From Campanula takesimana (Eukaryota > Streptophyta > Magnoliopsida > Asterales > Campanulaceae): a stretch of 64,000 nt of DNA. Position 1 is the stretch's first letter. Each line of letters begins with the position of its first letter. The notes below the pieces were generated by a model, which saw nothing but the letters and a program-made list of their open reading frames with translations, was not told where the DNA came from and ran no database searches. The translations under genes and the position numbers were made by a program. The DNA is taken from contig JAOWBW010000321.1 of NCBI GenBank assembly GCA_026119855.1, positions 1,116,001-1,180,000 on the forward strand, written 5' to 3'. Positions 60,034 through 64,000 of the stretch are shown here, piece by piece.

Positions 60034-63000
60034 CTGTGGTCGTGGAGCTGCGAAAATGTTAGTGATGGCTTGGGATTGGACATCCCTCATCATTTTGGAC
60101 TCTGCAGAAATCCTCTCTCAAGGTCAAGACAAGTGCAACAAGGCATCTGTGTGAAGCTTTTGAGCTAAGCACCAAGTAGACATCTGATTTTAAAGAGGAT
60201 CCGAGCTTTCTTAATGAAAGAAGAAATGGAACAACTATGGATTAGGAGATTAAATCTAATAGTCAAAGAAGGATCAGCAACAACCCTGAACCCTCTAAGA
60301 ACTGAGACCTTGAGTCTGAGACTCGGAGTGAATCCGGGAGCCGCCATCCTGCAAGAGGCTAGAAGATTTCCATTTTTGGTTCATAGTTGTAGCACGTAGA
60401 TCCAATCAACTCGTTTTAACTCCTTATATTTTTCGTGCTTATGACAAATAACACCCAGTGTCGCCCTTGTAAGATCATGGAATATAAGAGTCAAAAAGGT
60501 GCATTACAGTTGTTCTATATCATGTTAAAGGTCAAAACATGTACGTAAGTAGTTTGAGGATGATGCAGCCCTAGCTTAACTCTTAATACAAAAGCCGTAT
60601 AAGACTTCGTGCACCGACAGACATTCTAGCGTCAAAGCCTAACAGAAGAATAGGCATGATAGACACTCATCCTCCTCAACTCTAAATTCAAGGATGAATA
60701 ATGAAGTAGATGGCTCAAGCCCAACCCTTGGATCATTTTGTTGGGAATTTAATTCTGTATTAGTGTTATAGATGGTATCAGATGGTAATTTTGACTATTT
60801 ATATTTAGGATATTTTGGTGGTTTGCAATGCTTTCATTGGGAATCAAGTTTTAAAGGCCCACGATGTAACAGACAAGTATTCATATTCACTTATTACACT
60901 CATGTGCATTCTACGGTGAGTTAATTAATTCTCATTTATCCATCTGCAGTACTTGTCTAAAAAAGATTGACCATGGCAACTTTAAGGAGCCTAAGTTTAT
61001 ACCGTACTTGCAAAATGTTTAGAAAAAAAATGAATAGGAAGAAGCTGCAAGACATATCCCAGGCAACAGAACGAATGCCTCTCTTCACCCTACTAATGTT
61101 GTATATTTGAACTCACTAAAGCACGATCAGATCATTATACTTGATGAAAATAAATCCGTCCTTGAAGAAAGCAATGGCTACCGCAGGACTGGTTTCATTG
61201 TGAAAGGTGTTCTGAGAAAGGAGATGCATACCTCTATCTTTCCCCTGCATTTTAATTCTGTTCACAAGCGAAATTGTCTTGGAAAATGCAAAGGGGGCGC
61301 AACCCATGTAAAACAAAGAACTTTTTTTATTGACATGGGCCTAACCTAAAACATCTATCAAGTCCCCACCAAACTTTTTTCATTAACGATCAACAAACTC
61401 TAGAAAATCCTCAAATGCCCAAATAAGACAGGCTCAATGTTTTGCACTTTATCCTTTCTATTCAAGCTCCATACCTCCAAAACATTTCTATTATGTCCCT
61501 TCCACAAGCTTCCAAAGCTTCAACCAATTCCAGCGGAAACACTCAGCTGACAATAGCAAGTAATTTACAGTACGCATATAGCACCATTATTGAAGGTGAG
61601 AATGGCTTTCTAAGCAGTTGTTCACATTAAAATCGGCACCAAACAGGTTAGGGGTCTCCAGTTTCTTCCGAGTATACAATGAGTTCAATTAAGTAACGGC
61701 ATTTAATAGCATGCTTAACCAAGGAAAACTCCATTTGTCATCTCAGCTTATTCAAAATAACTCTTGTACTGCCCATCTCAAACAAAAAAATAATAATCAT
61801 AAAATGCTTAAATTATCCTTCATTACTTGGCAAGCTCCAGGACAATTTAAACACTAAGAACTCCTATTCCTTATGCTCAGACCATAACTGTGCTTCAACA
61901 GCTTCCGCAATCAGCAACATAGAATCTTGCTTTCGAAGAAATATCAGACACATCTAACAAAGTGGGATAGGGCTCTTTTCCCTGTCAACATCCAACAAGA
62001 ATCCTGCTCTATCATTAACTGTTCCCATTCCCACCATTATTTCTTACATTTTGTTTCATACATACCAAATTACTCCCAAGTACAAATATGAATGCCAATT
62101 TGTGAGAGAAAATATCATGATCTTCCCTAGTGCAGTATATTTAACCAAAATTGATCTAGAAACTCATTAACATAACTACCAAAAGCACAGGTTAAAATGT
62201 AGAATATTGCTATGCTATGCTTCTGGAACTCAATTATCTACTCAGTCAAGAGAATCTACACAAAAACATGAAATATATAATAATGAAATTAGTACATACA
62301 TATATATATTTATACACAGCGTCATACCTTTAAATGCGCATTGTGTCGTGTTCCCTCCCTCCACCGCCTAATCTGCCCATCATTCATGGTCCTAAATCTG
62401 CCCTTATAAGACCTGATCAATAAAATTCAGCAAATACAAACACTAGGTCATTTCACATATACGTTTTCTTGTGCATAAATGAAATTGACCAAGACAACAA
62501 CTTACGAATAGGTTTTCAGTTTGATTTTCTTAACCTTGGAGACTATTGGCGTACTGGGTCTCCTAACCTTGGCATGTCTCTTCCTTTGTTTCAAAGTAAC
62601 ATACCGAACTTGCATGAACTGCATACATTTCCAGAAGAAACGAGGACATCATTAGAACGATAAACCCAAAACAAACAGAAGTTTCCTTTGACTTATCATA
62701 ATTTAACACTTTTAATGCCAAGTAGTCCATATGAGTGAAGATTTGGTAGGATCTTACTTGTTTTTCCATAAACAATTACCCGTTGTAACTGCTAGATTTC
62801 ATACAATTCACAAGGGTCATACATTAATCTTTAAAACAACAAAAACAAACAAAAATCTTGAAATATCAAATTGTCGCTCACGTTTTGTGACCTAGGTGTA
62901 GAGCATAAGTCCGCATTACTTAACACTGGGCATTGCTCTACGCTTTCGGTTTTAATCATAAATTTGAGTTATTTTCTAAAGATTGAGGACAAACTTTGAA

Positions 63001-63298
63001 ATTTATTTACATGATTTCATAGCAGCTGGAAAATTACTTCAAAATCAGATAATTGAGAAACCTAACTTACAGAGAGAGGGAGGAAAGAAGCGCCACCGGG
63101 GAGTGCAAGCTGAGACAATGAAGGAGTCGCGAAATGGGGCTTAAAGCTGGGGGAAATCAAGGCGGATGTTAAGGGTTTGTGGAGTAGATTTGGAGCGGAG
63201 TGTAGGAGACGATTGAAAAATGGAGCTGGAGAGAGTTGAGGCCTGGCGGAGGAATGAACGGCGGCGAGTGATCGGAGTTTGGAGCACCATCTCTGCAT
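55961..63298 (-). CDS. Mitochondrial ribosomal protein bL35m, four exons
   Basis: On the minus strand: exon 1 63071-63298, exon 2 62506-62618, exon 3 62328-62412, exon 4 55961-56056, all GT-AG and in phase, giving 173 residues. Exon 1 (76 residues, from MQRWCSKLRSLAAV) is Arg/Ser/Leu-rich without acidic residues, a typical mitochondrial presequence. Exons 2-4 give the L35 core: SKVKKIKLKTYSSYKGRF, then RTMNDGQIRRWREG, then RHNAHLK|SKKAKRRLRQP and a tail LAYAKVMKKLNFSAHY. bL35 is a component of the large ribosomal subunit; here it would be imported to build mitoribosomes. The last intron is 6,271 bp and filled with repeats. Exons 2-4 are all shorter than 120 bp, so they are easily missed. No defect was found. 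Confidence 0.88.
56057..56849. other. Last intron of the bL35m gene, distal part
   Basis: Intron sequence without exons. It contains a short Stowaway-like element at 56721-56811 (CTCCGTAC ... GACGGAAGGAG) just before the solo LTR. Confidence 0.5.
56721..56811. mobile_element. Short Stowaway-like MITE
   Basis: An inverted pair, CCAAATGAATGTCCGAA and TTTCGGACATCCATTTTG, lies between CTCCGTAC and GACGGAAGGAG ends. It is degenerate. Confidence 0.55.
56850..57803 (+). mobile_element. Solo LTR of the gypsy-like family, TSD ACTAG
   Basis: This 954-bp sequence starts TGTAGACACCCCGCC and ends GGGGTATCTACA, with perfect ACTAG repeats on both sides (56845-56849 and 57804-57808). A TATATAAACCC box near 57209 and GGTGGCGACTC near 57713 are typical LTR parts. 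No internal region or second LTR is present, so recombination between LTRs removed the rest. It is related to the LTR at 1058-2299 and lies inside the bL35m intron on the opposite strand. Confidence 0.9.
57809..58899. other. bL35m intron, unrecognised
   Basis: No exon, RNA gene or terminal-repeat element could be supported. Confidence 0.4.
58900..59763. mobile_element. hAT-type MITE, TSD GTTTAGAT
   Basis: This 864-bp element is flanked by perfect 8-bp GTTTAGAT repeats (58892-58899 and 59764-59771). The shared terminal sequence is CAGTGTTCTAAAAGACG on both strands, followed by GCCTAGGCG-type repeats. The open frames at 58999-59471 fall in its GC-rich arm and are not genes. Confidence 0.9.
59772..62327. 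other. bL35m intron, proximal part
   Basis: It contains a (GT)n(GA)n microsatellite at 59975-60033. The open frames at 60214-60399 and 61107-61349 (plus) have no motifs I recognise and no supporting context. No further element ends were found. Confidence 0.4.
59975..60033. repeat. (GT)n(GA)n compound microsatellite
   Basis: About 17 GT units are followed by about 12 GA units. It is a candidate length-variable marker. Confidence 0.95.
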
Positions 63299-63637
63299 TG
63301 TGTTAAGCTCCGCCGGAACAATTACCGGTGAAGGGGGCGATGTCGGAATATGGCCCCTACGAGTTGCTTCTATCTTGTTATAAGTTCACTTGCCTACTTA
63401 CTTCGAGTTTTTTTTTTCAAAAGCGACATGCGTACTTTGTGCAATATATCAATTTGACTTGCGTACTTTGGAAACATCAAATGTGGGTTGCGTACTTAAT
63501 GTTTTGAAAATTTTGATACCACTTTTTTAACACCCGTTAAAAATATAACGGGACATTCTATATAAGGGGTAAAACTGTAAGAAGTAAAATTTACAAGCTA
63601 TACATTTCTATACAAACTTATTAAACCAAAACTGTAA
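63299..63637. other. Region between the bL35m start and the 3' end of the next gene
   Basis: This 339-bp non-coding stretch would hold the bL35m promoter on the minus strand. A pyrimidine-rich patch lies near 63405-63418. No clear TATA box was assigned. Confidence 0.4.
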
Positions 63638-63985
63638 TTACAAATTTACATTTTTCGTACACAAGAAAAGTAAACCCAAAGAGAGACCATTTCCAGTTTC
63701 CATTTCCCGGCCGTCAGTTACATTAAATTCCCCGGTTGATGCTGCGGAAGCCGCCGACGATTTCACATCCACACCATGCCAACAAATCCCTTCCCGACAC
63801 ATAGAATGACCGTCTTCCTTCTCCAAACCACCACCCGCCACCGCTTTCCTTGAAACATCCCACACCAACGCACCGAGCAACATCAAAACAATCGCCGTCG
63901 TCGCTAAAATCAACACCACCCTGTCGGAGATCGCCGCCAAGTAGAGAGTCGTCAAATTGCCAACCACCATGTCGGAAATCGCCAT
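63638..63985 (-). CDS. Small single-pass membrane protein of a plant family of unknown function
   Basis: An open frame of 115 residues runs from the ATG at 63985 (MAISDMVVGNLTTLYLAAIS). An ATG at 63988 just before it is an alternative start. A hydrophobic segment (VVLILATTAIVLMLLGALVW) is followed by DVSRKA and the conserved-looking MCREGICWHGVDVKS. The pattern MAISD..VGNLTTLY...WDVSRKA...MC..GICWHGV resembles small uncharacterised plant membrane proteins I know only as unknowns. This one lacks part of the usual region between the N-terminus and the helix. The gene is tandem with bL35m on the minus strand, but nothing links their functions. The 5' flank is outside the window. Confidence 0.6.
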   Translation of the reverse strand: MAISDMVVGNLTTLYLAAISDRVVLILATTAIVLMLLGALVWDVSRKAVAGGGLEKEDGHSMCREGICWHGVDVKSSAASAASTGEFNVTDGREMETGNGLSLGLLFLCTKNVNL

Positions 63986-64000
63986 CATCTTCAAAATTGA

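Noticed and set aside
61107..61349. An 80-codon open frame in the bL35m intron as a small gene
   Set aside because: No recognisable motif, no splice or promoter context, and it lies opposite to and inside an intron.

Overview
This is a repeat-dense piece of a eudicot nuclear genome. The evidence is spliced genes with GT-AG introns, a G-type lectin S-receptor-like kinase, a nuclear gene for a mitochondrial ribosomal protein, plant Ty1/copia and Ty3/gypsy retrotransposons, and many MITEs, including Stowaway copies starting CTCCCTCCGT. The species cannot be named from the sequence. All calls were made by eye, without database searches.

Layout. 1-7407 is retrotransposon sequence on the minus strand: a gypsy-like gag start with its LTR at 1058-2299, then degenerate LTR-like sequence carrying two hAT-type MITEs. 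8810-11672 is a complete short retrotransposon with only gag and protease and an AGTAG target-site duplication (TSD). 11720-16099 holds two more hAT-type elements, the second containing nested insertions.

15937-48330 is a tandem duplication of one receptor-kinase gene. Copy 1 lies at 17330-23550 and copy 2 at 30794-45913. Both keep the same seven exons and nearly identical introns, and both have a frameshift in exon 1, at different places. Intron 5 received a copia element before the duplication. Copy 1 later lost about 8 kb of it in two deletions. Copy 2 keeps it whole and gained a further hAT element, so its intron 5 is 11.36 kb. Another retrotransposon (25765-29441) landed between the copies after the duplication. 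Target-site duplications and matching empty sites let most of these events be ordered.

49899-55213 is an intact two-exon gene for a 552-residue multi-pass membrane protein of a conserved plant family. 55961-63298 on the minus strand is a four-exon gene for mitochondrial ribosomal protein bL35m. Only its first exon is conspicuous as an open frame; the three short 3' exons were found by motif and splice-site reading. Its 6.27-kb last intron holds a solo LTR and several MITEs. 63638-63985 on the minus strand encodes a small one-pass membrane protein.

These genes show no joint pathway. The themes of the window are decay of a duplicated immune-type receptor and layered transposon insertion. The most distinctive points are the receptor pair with separate inactivating frameshifts, its length-variable Ser-Glu-Pro-Lys-Pro-Ala stalk, and the datable nested insertions. 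I did not find a wholly new system.
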